A DNA stretch of 53,133 bases from an uncultured Porphyromonadaceae bacterium. GTDB lineage: Bacteria; Bacteroidota; Bacteroidia; Bacteroidales; Muribaculaceae. Under the pieces are notes generated by a model, which was given only the letters and a program-made list of their open reading frames with translations, was not told the DNA's origin and ran no database searches. Numbering within the stretch: the first letter of the stretch is position 1; each line of letters starts with the position of its first letter. A program made the translations under genes and the position numbers. Below are positions 14,963 to 23,642 of the stretch, piece after piece. The stretch lies in the NCBI GenBank assembly GCA_902462525.1, contig CABQCA010000002.1:1-53133 (forward strand), read 5' to 3'.

Positions 14963-14994
14963 CAAAATTAGAAACAATTTTTCTTTCTACCAAA
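14963..14994 (-). promoter_or_regulatory. Leftward promoter for the structured RNA at 14735-14957
   Basis: On the minus strand TTTG (14994-14991), a 20-nt spacer and TAATTTTG (14970-14963) form an exact Bacteroidetes promoter. It begins 16 nt beyond the hom stop codon and points away from hom into a region with no gene. Confidence 0.75.
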
Positions 14995-15009
14995 AAAAAT
15001 CAATAAAAA

Positions 15010-16218
15010 TCAGTCGAGATCAAGAAAAAATCGTGGCGTATTGCATAGGAATATCGATTTGTCGTCGAGCAGCGCACGGTTCGCGCGGAGGGCGGCGAGC
15101 GATATGTCGCCTACTGTGTAGCAGCCGTTTTCCGATACATAGCTTTCTGTGATTTTTTCGAAATGTATGCCGTGAGGCAGCTCCGGAGCTGCATGTCGCA
15201 GGTAGACCCGCAGTGTCACATCGTCGGTGTAGACAGGGCGCCCGGCATAACTCATTTTCTTGTATTCGTAGCGGTAGCCGTGATGGCGGGCCGTGACGTC
15301 GCTGAGAATCGACGAAGCAGTCGGAAGGCTGCCCGCGCCTTTGCCGAACATGAACTGTCGGTCGTAGCACTCGCCTCGTATCACCACGCCGTTGTATTCG
15401 TCGTCAACGCTGTAGATGTACTTTCCGGGCGCAACAAACTCGGGCATTACGAAGAGCGTGAAGCGGCTGTCGCTGAGCTTCACCACCTGTGCCACAAGTT
15501 TTATCTTGACGCCTTTTTCGCGGGCGTAGCGGATATCGAAGTCCGATATCGTGGCAATGCCGTAGGCGAAAACATCATCGGGATTAACGTACACACCAAG
15601 GGCATGGATGGTGATGATAACAAGTTTGAACAGCGAGTCGAAGCCTTTTATGTCGAAACTGGGATCGGCTTCGGCGAATCCGAGACTCTGAGCCTTGGCG
15701 AGTGCGTCGGCATAGTTTTCTCCGTGGTCGAAGACCCGCGAAAGAATATAGTTCGACGATCCGTTGAGGATTCCTTTTACTTCGAGAAGAAGGTCGTTGT
15801 CGTAGTATTCCTCAAGATTTCGTATCACAGGAATCGAGCCGCAGGCCGAAGCATCGTAGAGCAATGCGGTGCCGTGCTGTCGCTGAAGTTCTATCAGCTC
15901 TGGCAGATGGCGTGCTATCATGGCCTTGTTGCCGCTCACCACAGGAATTCCGCGGCGCAGAGCTTCCGTGACAATGGCGTAGGAAGCGTCGGCATTGTCA
16001 ATGACCTCGACGATGAGGTCGATTTCAGGGTCATTGAAAATGTCGGCCGGGCTGTCGGTGAGTATGCCGTCGGGAAGCTCGACGCTGCGTTTTTTTGCAA
16101 GAGAGCGCACGCATATGCGGCGTATGGCGGCGTGGGCGTTGCGGGCGCTGCCGAGCACTTTGTAGATGCCTGTTCCTACGGTGCCGAAACCGAAGAGGCC
16201 TATGTTGATTTCTTTCAT
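15010..16218 (-). CDS. hom: Homoserine dehydrogenase
   Basis: A 402-aa monofunctional enzyme reducing aspartate-semialdehyde to homoserine, the branch point for methionine and threonine. The N-terminal NAD(P) fold begins IGLFGFGTVGTGIYKVL (GxGxxG). The catalytic region has VVSGNKAMIARH, the GILNGSSNYIL motif and the AEADPSFDIKG motif with the catalytic Asp/Glu. An ACT domain is not evident at the C-terminus. It is the last gene of a leftward pgi-murI-metX-hom series, 12 nt after metX. No clear terminator was seen before the downstream RNA promoter. Confidence 0.93.
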   Translation of the reverse strand: MKEINIGLFGFGTVGTGIYKVLGSARNAHAAIRRICVRSLAKKRSVELPDGILTDSPADIFNDPEIDLIVEVIDNADASYAIVTEALRRGIPVVSGNKAMIARHLPELIELQRQHGTALLYDASACGSIPVIRNLEEYYDNDLLLEVKGILNGSSNYILSRVFDHGENYADALAKAQSLGFAEADPSFDIKGFDSLFKLVIITIHALGVYVNPDDVFAYGIATISDFDIRYAREKGVKIKLVAQVVKLSDSRFTLFVMPEFVAPGKYIYSVDDEYNGVVIRGECYDRQFMFGKGAGSLPTASSILSDVTARHHGYRYEYKKMSYAGRPVYTDDVTLRVYLRHAAPELPHGIHFEKITESYVSENGCYTVGDISLAALRANRALLDDKSIFLCNTPRFFLDLD

Positions 16219-16230
16219 TTCATTCTGTCG

Positions 16231-17268
16231 TTAAAGTCCGAAGGCCTTGATGATATTGTTGAGCTGTCCGTGCTCTACAAGGAAACCGTCGTGGCCGAAT
16301 GCCGACCGGATTTCGCAGTAGTGCGCGTCGGGAATCATGGCGGCGAGCGCCTGCATCTCGGACGGTGTGAAAATAATGTCGGTGCTGATGCCGACCACAA
16401 GAGTCGGCATGGTCAGGCGCGCGAGAGCACATTCAAGTCCTCCGCGGCCACGGCCGGTGTCGTGGGTGTCGAAGGCATCGAGAATACGTACATAGGAGTA
16501 TGCGTTGAAACGCCTGCTCAGTTTCGTGCCCTGATAGCGCTGATAGGAGCATGCCCGGTGTTCGCGCACCGGGTCATCGCTTTCTGCGGCGACATCGGCC
16601 TGCGTGCGGTTGTAGCCTTCCGGACCGCGGTAGGTCAGCAGGCCGATGGCTCGGGCAGCCTCGAGTCCTGTTGCTGCAGCACCCGGTCGTTTTTCACCGT
16701 AGGTGCGGTCGGCGAAAATCGCCATGCGCTGTGTTTCGTCGATGGCGATACACCATGGCGAAGCCTTGGCGGCGGTGGCTATGAGCACAAGACGTCCGAA
16801 GCGTTCCGGCTCTTCCACTGCCCATTCAAGGGCTTGAAAACCACCTACCGAACTGCCGATGAGTGCACCGACGTGGCGGATGCCGAGATAGTCGGCAAGC
16901 AGTGAGTGGGCGCGGGCCCAGTCGCGCACTGTCAATGAGGGAAAAGAGTCGTAGTACGGTTGGCCTGTAGCCGGGTCGGTGCTTGTCGGTCCCGTAGAAC
17001 CGTAGCACGAACCGATGATATTGGCGCATACCGTGAAATGCTTCTGAGGATCGAGGAATCCGTCGGGTACAACTGTGCCGGGCCACCAGTCGGCGACGTC
17101 GCTGTTGGCCGTCAGCGCATGGCATACCCACACGGCATTGTCGGCCGTTGCATCGTAGTGCCCGAAAGTATGGTAAGCAATCTGCAGACCGCGGAGCACC
17201 GCGCCGCTTTCGAGCACGAAATCGCCCTCATAGCTAAAAATATGTGCCTTATTCTCTGAAATATCCAT
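16231..17268 (-). CDS. metX: Homoserine O-acetyltransferase (MetX)
   Basis: A 345-aa alpha/beta hydrolase-fold enzyme that activates homoserine for methionine synthesis with an acyl-CoA. The nucleophile is Ser140 in GSSVGGFQALEWA. The ends of the triad are an Asp near STDIIFTP and a His in AFGHDGFLVE. NIIGSCYGSTGPTS is the conserved substrate-loop motif. It is translated 12 nt before hom, so consecutive pathway steps are made together. The O-acetylhomoserine sulfhydrylase often placed next to it in relatives is not here. Acetyl versus succinyl donor cannot be fixed by eye. Confidence 0.92.
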   Translation of the reverse strand: MDISENKAHIFSYEGDFVLESGAVLRGLQIAYHTFGHYDATADNAVWVCHALTANSDVADWWPGTVVPDGFLDPQKHFTVCANIIGSCYGSTGPTSTDPATGQPYYDSFPSLTVRDWARAHSLLADYLGIRHVGALIGSSVGGFQALEWAVEEPERFGRLVLIATAAKASPWCIAIDETQRMAIFADRTYGEKRPGAAATGLEAARAIGLLTYRGPEGYNRTQADVAAESDDPVREHRACSYQRYQGTKLSRRFNAYSYVRILDAFDTHDTGRGRGGLECALARLTMPTLVVGISTDIIFTPSEMQALAAMIPDAHYCEIRSAFGHDGFLVEHGQLNNIIKAFGL

Positions 17269-17307
17269 ATAATTTCGTCCTTTGTGGGGCGTTTTGTTGT
17301 CAGCCGG

Positions 17308-18117
17308 TCAGTCGAGGCGGATGGTGGTGGCGGCGACGGGTTCGCCCATGAACTGCGAGGCAAGGGGGGTGAATTTTTCGGCCGATTCGGTGGTGAGGTA
17401 ACGCACTGTGCCGTGGCGGCTTATGCGGGTGTCCATGTCGGGGTGACGGTGCAGGTAGTCGAGCAGTGAGTCGGCCACGATGCGGCCTTGAGTGAGCACA
17501 CGCACTCCTGCGGGGAGGTATTTCTTTATTTTGTCGAGCAGCAGTGGGTAGTGTGTGCAGCCGAGAATGAGGGTGCTGATGTCGGGGTGTGCGCCGAAGA
17601 GAGCGTCGATGTCTTTTTTGACGAAGTAGTCGGCTCCGTCGCCGTCTGCTTCGCCGTATTCCACAAGCGGCACCCACATAGGGCAGGCATGGGAGTGTAT
17701 TTCCGTGCCTGGCGACAGTTTGGCGATTTCAATGTCGTATGAGCCGGAGGCTACGGTGCCTGGTGTGCCGAAAAGACCCACCGACCGCGAGCCGGCGACA
17801 GCCTCGACTGTGGGGCGTATCACTCCGAGCACACGCCGCGTGGGGTCGATGTCGGCGAGGTCGCGCTGCTGAATGCTGCGCAGCGCCTTGGCCGAGGCGG
17901 TGTTGCAGGCCAGAATTACGAGCGGGCATCCTTGCGCGAATAGATGCTTCACAGCCTGAAGGGTGAAACGGTAGACGAGTTCGAATGAGCGAGGGCCGTA
18001 GGGCGCGCGGGCGTTGTCGCCAAGATACAGAAAATCTGCACCGGGCAAAGCCCGGCGCAGATCGCGAAGTATTGTAAGTCCTCCGAATCCGGAGTCGAAA
18101 ACGCCTATCGGAGTCAT
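17308..18117 (-). CDS. murI: Glutamate racemase
   Basis: A 269-aa enzyme making D-glutamate for peptidoglycan. The ATG at 18117 is chosen because the family begins here with MTPIGVFDSGFGGLT; the upstream extension is not conserved in style and overlaps pgi. Two catalytic cysteines are visible: Cys71 in LACNTASA and one in LGCTHYPLL. Asp8 and Ser9 form the DSG start motif. It lies 19 nt after pgi and 39 nt before metX, likely one transcript. Confidence 0.92.
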   Translation of the reverse strand: MTPIGVFDSGFGGLTILRDLRRALPGADFLYLGDNARAPYGPRSFELVYRFTLQAVKHLFAQGCPLVILACNTASAKALRSIQQRDLADIDPTRRVLGVIRPTVEAVAGSRSVGLFGTPGTVASGSYDIEIAKLSPGTEIHSHACPMWVPLVEYGEADGDGADYFVKKDIDALFGAHPDISTLILGCTHYPLLLDKIKKYLPAGVRVLTQGRIVADSLLDYLHRHPDMDTRISRHGTVRYLTTESAEKFTPLASQFMGEPVAATTIRLD

Positions 18118-18136
18118 CGGTAGCGGAGGAATGTGT

Positions 18137-19468
18137 TTAAAGTTTGGCTTTAATCGCGGCAGTTTCGGCTTCGTAGCCGGGTTTCTCGAGGAGTGCGAAC
18201 ATGTTCTTCTTGTAGGCTTCGACACCGGGCTGGTTGAAGGGGTTGACGCCAAGGATGTAGCCGCTGATTCCGCAAGCAGCCTCGAAGAAGTAGATGAGCG
18301 AGCCGAGGGCTTCGGCGTTGACAGCCGGAATGACTACTCGGAGGTTGGGCACTCCGCCATCGATGTGGGCGATTCGTGTGCCGAGTTCGGCCATTTTGTT
18401 CACTTCGTCGATTCGTTTGCCGGCGATGTAGTTGAGACCGTCGAGGTTTGCCTCATCGAAGGGTATGCGCACTTCGTTGTCGGCGGCGGCAACGGAGATT
18501 ACGGTTTCAAAGATGATGCGTTCGCCGTCCTGAATCCACTGGCCCATCGAGTGAAGGTCGGTGGTGTTGTCGACAGCGGCGGGGAAAATGCCCTTGTGGT
18601 CCTTGCCCTCGCTTTCGCCGTAGAGCTGTTTCCACCATTCGTTGAAGAAGTGGAGCTTGGGGTTGTAATTCACAAGGATTTCAATCTTTTTGCCCGAGCG
18701 ATAGAGGGCGTTGCGGTAGAGGGCATAGGTCATTGCCGAGGTATCGGTGCCGGCGAGAGTGCCTTTCTCCATCTGGCGTGCGCCTTCCACGAGGGCGTGA
18801 ATGTCGAAACCGGCCACTGCGATAGGAAGCAGACCCACGGGCGTGAGAACCGAGAAACGGCCGCCAACATTGTCTTCGATTACGTATGTCTTGTAGCCTT
18901 CGGTGTTGGCGAGGGTGCGGAGGGCACCGCGGTGAGCGTCGGTGACGGCCACGATGCGCTTGTTGGCCTCTTCACGACCGAGCTCGGCTTCGAGCTGCTC
19001 GCGGAGAATGCGGAAGGCGATGGCGGGCTCTGTGGTAGTACCTGATTTGGAGATGACGATGATGCCGAATTTTTTGCCTTTGAGGTAGGCCTGGAGCTCG
19101 GCCATATAATCTTCGCCTATATTTTGGCCGGCAAAGAGAACCTTGGTGTTGCCTGTGTTCTGATAAGCGTCGAAAGCGCCCGAGAGGGCCTCGATGACGG
19201 CCTTTGCACCGAGGTAGCTGCCGCCGATACCAATGGCTACGACTACTTCGCAGAGGTCGCGCAGACGGGCTGCGGTTGCGTTGATATCGTCGAGAAGTTC
19301 GGCGCTTGTTTCGGTGGGCAGCTTGACCCAGCCGAGGAAGTCATTGCCAAGGCCTGTGCCGTCGGTAAGTTTTTCGAGGGCGGCTTTGCCGTCGGGTTTG
19401 AGGGCTTCGAGGCCGCTGGCGCTTACAAACGACTCAGCGCCTGTCACATTTACTTGAATCTTACTCAT
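18137..19468 (-). CDS. pgi: Glucose-6-phosphate isomerase
   Basis: A 443-aa enzyme, close to the compact 440-450-aa PGI of Gram-positives and Bacteroidetes. It converts glucose-6-phosphate and fructose-6-phosphate. The family signatures VVAIGIGGSYLGAKA, VISKSGTTTEPAIAFR (phosphate-binding SxSGTT) and the C-terminal NPFNQPGVEAYK are present. The ATG at 19468 (MSKIQVN) is preferred over an upstream one because the -7 element TACTTTTG at 19497-19504 would lie inside the longer frame. First gene of the pgi-murI-metX-hom series. Confidence 0.94.
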   Translation of the reverse strand: MSKIQVNVTGAESFVSASGLEALKPDGKAALEKLTDGTGLGNDFLGWVKLPTETSAELLDDINATAARLRDLCEVVVAIGIGGSYLGAKAVIEALSGAFDAYQNTGNTKVLFAGQNIGEDYMAELQAYLKGKKFGIIVISKSGTTTEPAIAFRILREQLEAELGREEANKRIVAVTDAHRGALRTLANTEGYKTYVIEDNVGGRFSVLTPVGLLPIAVAGFDIHALVEGARQMEKGTLAGTDTSAMTYALYRNALYRSGKKIEILVNYNPKLHFFNEWWKQLYGESEGKDHKGIFPAAVDNTTDLHSMGQWIQDGERIIFETVISVAAADNEVRIPFDEANLDGLNYIAGKRIDEVNKMAELGTRIAHIDGGVPNLRVVIPAVNAEALGSLIYFFEAACGISGYILGVNPFNQPGVEAYKKNMFALLEKPGYEAETAAIKAKL

Positions 19469-19496
19469 ATTTGTTGGTATGTTTTCTTTCTGACTA

Positions 19497-19504
19497 CAAA
19501 AGTA
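19497..19504 (-). promoter_or_regulatory. Candidate -7 element of pgi
   Basis: The minus strand reads TACTTTTG, a TAnnTTTG match, 28 nt upstream of the pgi ATG. A TTG lies at 19531-19529, but the 24-nt gap is longer than usual. Confidence 0.4.
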
Positions 19505-19578
19505 CCAAATATTTTTGAAACGACGGCTCAACCGACTGCTAAAATTCGTACAAATGAAGGAATCTGTACACGGGTTTA

Positions 19579-19609
19579 TTGACTATGTTGATGAAACTTT
19601 GTAATTTTG
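19579..19609 (+). promoter_or_regulatory. Promoter of the B3/B4-domain gene, near-leaderless
   Basis: TTG at 19579-19581, a 20-nt spacer and TAATTTTG at 19602-19609. The ATG at 19618 follows after 8 nt, so the expected mRNA has almost no leader. This also argues against starting the gene at the ATG at 19579, which lies in the promoter. Confidence 0.65.
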
Positions 19610-19617
19610 TGGCTGCT

Positions 19618-20286
19618 ATGGAACTCCGATTTGAAAATGCTATAAAAGAGGCCGCTCCCGGTCTGCGTGTCATGAGTGTGGAGGCCGATGTGACTAATGG
19701 CTCGACCGGCGATGCCCTGTGGGATGAGATTTGCCGGTGTGCCGCCGACATCAAGGCCCGGATACCGATGGAGCTGGTGCGTCATCGGCCGGCCATCGAT
19801 GCCACGCGGTCGGCTTATAAGGCGCTCGGCAAGGATCCGAACCGCTACCGCCCCAGTGCCGAGGCTCTGTGCCGCCGTGCTGTCAGGGGTATGGATTTAT
19901 ACCGCACATTTGCTGTGATCGATCTTATCAATCTTCTGTCGATGGTAAGCGGTCATTCGATAGGCGGCTTCGATGCCGACAAAATCGAGGGCGGCTGCCT
20001 CACTCTCGGTGTTGGCCGGGCCGGCGAGCCCTACGAAGCTATAGGGCGCGGACTGCTGAACATCGAGGGCCTGCCTGTGTACCGCGATACGGTCGGCGGT
20101 GTCGGCACTCCGACCTCCGACAACGAAAGGACGAAACTCTCGCCCGATACGCGGCGTCTGGTGATGACGGTGAACATGTACGGCGAATCAGAGATGAGCG
20201 AGGCCGATGTCGAGGCAATGACACGGAGGCTGCTCGGCGATTATGCCGGCGCGCGAAATATTACTGTAACTTACTGGAACGTATGA
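19618..20286 (+). CDS. B3/B4 tRNA-binding/editing-domain protein (free-standing)
   Basis: A 222-aa protein formed essentially of the B3/B4 domain found in the beta subunit of phenylalanyl-tRNA synthetase, where it hydrolyses Tyr-tRNA(Phe). Recognisable features are RPAIDATRSAYKALGKDPNRYRPS, the ALCRRAVRG helix and the IEGLPVYRD strand. Free-standing versions are widespread and are presumed to edit or bind tRNA or amino acids; the substrate is unknown. The start at 19618 is set by the promoter at 19579-19609. Its stop overlaps the next start (ATGA), coupling it to a Sua5/YrdC protein, another tRNA-modifying function. Confidence 0.8.
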   Translation: MELRFENAIKEAAPGLRVMSVEADVTNGSTGDALWDEICRCAADIKARIPMELVRHRPAIDATRSAYKALGKDPNRYRPSAEALCRRAVRGMDLYRTFAVIDLINLLSMVSGHSIGGFDADKIEGGCLTLGVGRAGEPYEAIGRGLLNIEGLPVYRDTVGGVGTPTSDNERTKLSPDTRRLVMTVNMYGESEMSEADVEAMTRRLLGDYAGARNITVTYWNV

Positions 20287-20909
20287 AAGTACTTACCATC
20301 TATCCGGGTTCCGTGAATCAGCGGCACATCGACGAGGCCGTTGAGGCTCTGCGCCGCGGCGAGATAATAATCTATCCTACGGACACGTTCTATGCCCTTG
20401 GCGCCGATGCTCTCAATAATAAGGCCGTCGAGTGTTTGTGCCGCATTAAAGGTCTCAATCCCGACAAAAATCTGCTGTCGGTGGTATGCTCCGATTTTTC
20501 GCAGGCTGCAGAATATGCGCGTATCGACAACCGCGCCTTCCGCCTAATGAAAGATAATCTGCCCGGGCCGTTTACTTTTGTTCTGCCGGCGTCGAATTCG
20601 CTTCCGAAAGTCTTTAAAGGACGTCGCAGCGTGGGCGTGCGTGTGCCTGACAATGTCATTTCGCGCGCTATAGCCGAAACGCTCGGACATCCGGTTCTGA
20701 CGTCGTCGGTTCCGATGGGAGAGGGCGATGATGCTGCCGATGAAGTTGCCGATCCGCGGGCTTTAGGGCTGCGCTACTCCGGCGTCGATTCCATAAGCAT
20801 AGTTATTGACGGCGGTGAGGGTGCTGTCATGGGAAGCACCGTGGTCAACTGTCTTGACAGTTCGGCGCCCGCAGTGGTACGTCAGGGGCTTGGCGAAATC
20901 ACTCTGTGA
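20283..20909 (+). CDS. L-threonylcarbamoyladenylate synthase (Sua5/YciO/YrdC family)
   Basis: A 208-aa single-domain YrdC-fold protein. It has the basic, nucleotide-binding set: EALRRGEIIIYPTDTFYALG, CRIKGLNPDKNL, the LPGPFTFVL motif, VGVRVPDN and a SSVPMGEGDD loop. TsaC/YrdC makes threonylcarbamoyl-AMP for the universal t6A modification at tRNA position 37. KGLNPDKNL departs from the usual KxRP, a YciO-like feature, so the YciO branch is a real alternative. The ATG overlaps the upstream stop. The last 11 nt overlap the convergent alcohol dehydrogenase gene. Confidence 0.85.
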   Translation: MKVLTIYPGSVNQRHIDEAVEALRRGEIIIYPTDTFYALGADALNNKAVECLCRIKGLNPDKNLLSVVCSDFSQAAEYARIDNRAFRLMKDNLPGPFTFVLPASNSLPKVFKGRRSVGVRVPDNVISRAIAETLGHPVLTSSVPMGEGDDAADEVADPRALGLRYSGVDSISIVIDGGEGAVMGSTVVNCLDSSAPAVVRQGLGEITL

Positions 20910-22116
20910 CACATTCGGCTCTGGTTGCTACCTGCGACGGATCGAGCATCAGTTCGTAGATCTGCCGTGTGTCGTCGGCATTGAGCTTGTAGTAGTTGCC
21001 TATGGTTTCTCCTTTGTTTTCGTGGAGTTTGCGCACCATGGTGTCGATATCGGGGTCCTCGATTCCGAGGCCTTTAAATGTAGAGGGCATGCGCAGCACG
21101 GCGCTGAGATAGGCTTTGAACGATGCCGCCGTTTCGATTGCCGCCGAGCGGTCGTCCGATACTTCGACTTTGAATATCCGGCGCCCTAACTGTGCGACTT
21201 TCGATGGTTTATGGTGAGCCATGAAGGCCATCCATGCCGGCATGACCACAGCCAGGCCTGCGCCGTGTGCCACATCGGGATAGAGGGCGCTGATTTCGTG
21301 CTCGAGGGCGTGCGAACTCCAGTCTTCACGGCGTCCGCAGCCTATGATGCCGTTGTGAGCCAGAGTTGCGCCCCATTCTATGTTGGCGCGGCTCTGATAG
21401 TCCGACGGGTCGGCCATGGCTTTGGGAGCTTCGGTCATAAGAGCCATGAGAAGACCTTCGCACAGCCGGTCGGAAATTTCGACTCGAGAAGTGTTCGAGA
21501 AATAGCGCTCGAGAATATGTGCCATCATGTCGGTGACTCCTATGGCGGTGCTTCTTGCCGATAGGCTTACTGTCATCTCGGGATTCATGATGGCGAAACG
21601 CGGTTTAAGTATGCTGTCGGTACGCAGGCTTATCTTGCGACGGTCCTCCGAGCGTGTGATCACACTGTTGCCCGACCCTTCGCTTCCCGATCCCGGAATT
21701 GTGAGTACGACGCCTACGGGGAGCGCTTCCTCGACCTGTGCCTTTCCGGCGTAAAAATCCCAGAAATCACCTTTGTAGGACACTCCGGCGGCAATGGCTT
21801 TTGCGGTGTCGATGACCGAGCCGCCGCCTACGGCGAGTACTCCGTCGATTTTCTTCGCACGTGCAAGCTTGATGCCTTCGTACACCAGAGCGTCGGTGGG
21901 GTTCGGCTCTACGCCGCCCAGCTCTATGTGCTCTATGCCCATGGTGTTGAGCGAATTGCATACGCGGTCGATGAGGCCGTTTGTTTTGGCATATTTCCTG
22001 CCGTAGACAATAAGCACTTTTGTGGCGCCGGTGAGGAATGTGAGCATTCCTACTTTTTCTTCGGCGCCGCGTCCGAATTCATAGAGGGTGGGGGAGTAGT
22101 ACGAAAAGTTATCCAT
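20899..22116 (-). CDS. Iron-containing alcohol dehydrogenase (butanol dehydrogenase / YqhD type)
   Basis: A 405-aa group III alcohol dehydrogenase. The NAD(P) loop is VLAVGGGSVIDTAKAIA. Metal ligands are the Asp and His of GVTDMMAHILE and the two His of HALEHEISALYPDVAHGAGLAV. PNPT near the N-terminus and the overall length match BdhA/YqhD proteins, which are usually NADPH-dependent aldehyde reductases. It is cytoplasmic and a single-gene unit. Its 3' end overlaps the convergent Sua5-family gene by 11 nt. Substrate cannot be told from sequence. Confidence 0.9.
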   Translation of the reverse strand: MDNFSYYSPTLYEFGRGAEEKVGMLTFLTGATKVLIVYGRKYAKTNGLIDRVCNSLNTMGIEHIELGGVEPNPTDALVYEGIKLARAKKIDGVLAVGGGSVIDTAKAIAAGVSYKGDFWDFYAGKAQVEEALPVGVVLTIPGSGSEGSGNSVITRSEDRRKISLRTDSILKPRFAIMNPEMTVSLSARSTAIGVTDMMAHILERYFSNTSRVEISDRLCEGLLMALMTEAPKAMADPSDYQSRANIEWGATLAHNGIIGCGRREDWSSHALEHEISALYPDVAHGAGLAVVMPAWMAFMAHHKPSKVAQLGRRIFKVEVSDDRSAAIETAASFKAYLSAVLRMPSTFKGLGIEDPDIDTMVRKLHENKGETIGNYYKLNADDTRQIYELMLDPSQVATRAECVTE

Positions 22117-22167
22117 AATGCGGTGAAGGGAGGATCAGAAATTTGTCATTATAACACCCCGGCGGTC

Positions 22168-23493
22168 TTATTGTTCAGTGCCGTGGCGCACTTCAAGAAT
22201 CCGGACTGGCTGCGGGGCTGTGTCGGTGGTGCGTTCGCCGTCGCCTTGCGAGGCAGCCTGCACGTATATGTCGAGCTGGTGGAGGCAGTTCCACCGTTCA
22301 GTGTCAAGGCTGGGTTCCCATGCATCGACAGGGTAATCGGTCAGATCGGTCACGGTCCATTCTTTTGCCGGTGATGGGCGGTAAGCCATGCTCACCCGGC
22401 TGCCCCGCTCGGCGTCGCGGAAGATGAAGAACACTTCATCGCCGTCGGCCACTACCTGCGGACGCGATATCGGTATCATTTTCGTGCCGCCGCCCGAGAG
22501 CGAGAACGGCTGTGTGCGCCGGCCGACGGTACTCATGTTCCATTGCTTGCCGTCGTGGCTCACAAGACGGTACTGCGGCACTGAGTCGCCTTGTTCGCGC
22601 CAGTATGTGGCGATAAGGGGGTGTCCGTCGCTGTCGGCGGTCATCGATGTCTGGTTGATTAGTTCGGAGTTCTGAGGCACAGGCCATGCTATTTCGGCTG
22701 AATCAGCTACGATGGGCAGGGTGTAGGGACGCCCGTCGCTGCGCTCCCATGTGCGGCCACCGTCGTGCGAACGGGCGTAGCAGAGGTCGTGGTTGGTTTC
22801 CACGAGCCATGTTTCGCGCCACACCCACGAAAGGTGGAGGGTGCCCTGCCGGTCGGCGGTCATCTGCCAGTAGGCGTTGCGGTCGCCCTGGCCGTCGAGC
22901 AGCGACGTGTGGACACGGCTCCAGCGACGTGTGGCGGTGTCGTAGCGGTTGAGCACCATGTTTCCGCCGCCCGAGAAGCCGGAGCGGTAGGCGAACATCA
23001 TGGTGCCGTCGGGGAGGGTATGGAATTCGGGATATGTCACGTCGGCTTCGTTTTCGCCTGTCATGGGTTCGAGCGGCCCGAGAGTGAGGCTGCCGGGTGC
23101 TACGGAGCGTGCGTAGTGCAGCGAGTCGCCGTGGTGGTCGAAAGCCGCGTGGAGGTAGCCGTCGCCGTCGATGCCTATTGAAATCACATTATGCCCGTCG
23201 GCCACATTGCCGCGGTACTGAGAGCGGCTTGTGGTCCAATAGTCGCTGCCGTGTGCGCGGCGGGCAAGTGTCACATACCCGTCGGGGTCGTAAAAAGCGA
23301 CGTATTGCACGGAATCGTGGCTGACTACGGAGTTCTTGCGGAATACGGCCGTGTTGACCGATGTGGCACTGTAGCCGGGCATTATTTCCGATGTATGAGT
23401 CGAAAATGCCGTAACTGTTTCGCTTACGCCGCATGCAGTGAGCATCAGTGGGGCAATATGTATTATTAAATAATGTGGGAAATGTAATTTCAT
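22168..23493 (-). CDS. BNR-repeat (BNR_4-type) lipoprotein, possible polysaccharide-active enzyme
   Basis: A 441-aa lipoprotein starting at the ATG at 23493 (MKLHFPHYLIIHIAPLMLTA then C). The rest is a beta-propeller with Asp-box-like turns, such as SHDGGRTWE, DGDGYLHAAFDHHGDSLHY and SDGHPLIATYWRE. Proteins with this BNR_4 architecture occur in Bacteroidetes carbohydrate loci, and some related families are polysaccharide lyases. No catalytic assignment can be made here, and no SusC/SusD genes lie next to it. Expected location: outer membrane or periplasm. A TATCTTTG element lies 45 nt upstream. Confidence 0.7.
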   Translation of the reverse strand: MKLHFPHYLIIHIAPLMLTACGVSETVTAFSTHTSEIMPGYSATSVNTAVFRKNSVVSHDSVQYVAFYDPDGYVTLARRAHGSDYWTTSRSQYRGNVADGHNVISIGIDGDGYLHAAFDHHGDSLHYARSVAPGSLTLGPLEPMTGENEADVTYPEFHTLPDGTMMFAYRSGFSGGGNMVLNRYDTATRRWSRVHTSLLDGQGDRNAYWQMTADRQGTLHLSWVWRETWLVETNHDLCYARSHDGGRTWERSDGRPYTLPIVADSAEIAWPVPQNSELINQTSMTADSDGHPLIATYWREQGDSVPQYRLVSHDGKQWNMSTVGRRTQPFSLSGGGTKMIPISRPQVVADGDEVFFIFRDAERGSRVSMAYRPSPAKEWTVTDLTDYPVDAWEPSLDTERWNCLHQLDIYVQAASQGDGERTTDTAPQPVRILEVRHGTEQ

Positions 23494-23537
23494 GGCAGCA
23501 GACAGGGTTGATTGGTAAATACCTAAAGGTTGCGATA

Positions 23538-23545
23538 CAAAGATA
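23538..23545 (-). promoter_or_regulatory. Candidate -7 element for the BNR lipoprotein gene
   Basis: Minus-strand TATCTTTG, 45 nt upstream of the ATG at 23493 and just below the rpmE2 terminator. No -33 TTG at normal spacing. Confidence 0.4.
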
Positions 23546-23548
23546 CAC

Positions 23549-23578
23549 AAAAAAGCCGGCTCCTGAAAGAGTCGGCTT
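23549..23578 (-). terminator. Intrinsic terminator of rpmE2
   Basis: Arms 23553-23562 and 23569-23578 pair over 10 bp with one wobble on the minus strand, followed by a run of U (complement of 23554-23549). Confidence 0.8.
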
Positions 23579-23642
23579 CTAATATTTTCCGATGTCCGGT
23601 GAGACCTTGCGCAGTGGCCGCGCCGGACAACTGTGCGGATAT

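Noticed and set aside
15163..16905. Long plus-strand open frame opposite hom and metX
   Set aside because: It spans two well-supported genes on the other strand and has no family features.
17269..17307. SAM-type riboswitch before metX
   Set aside because: The gap to murI is only 39 nt and holds no such structure.
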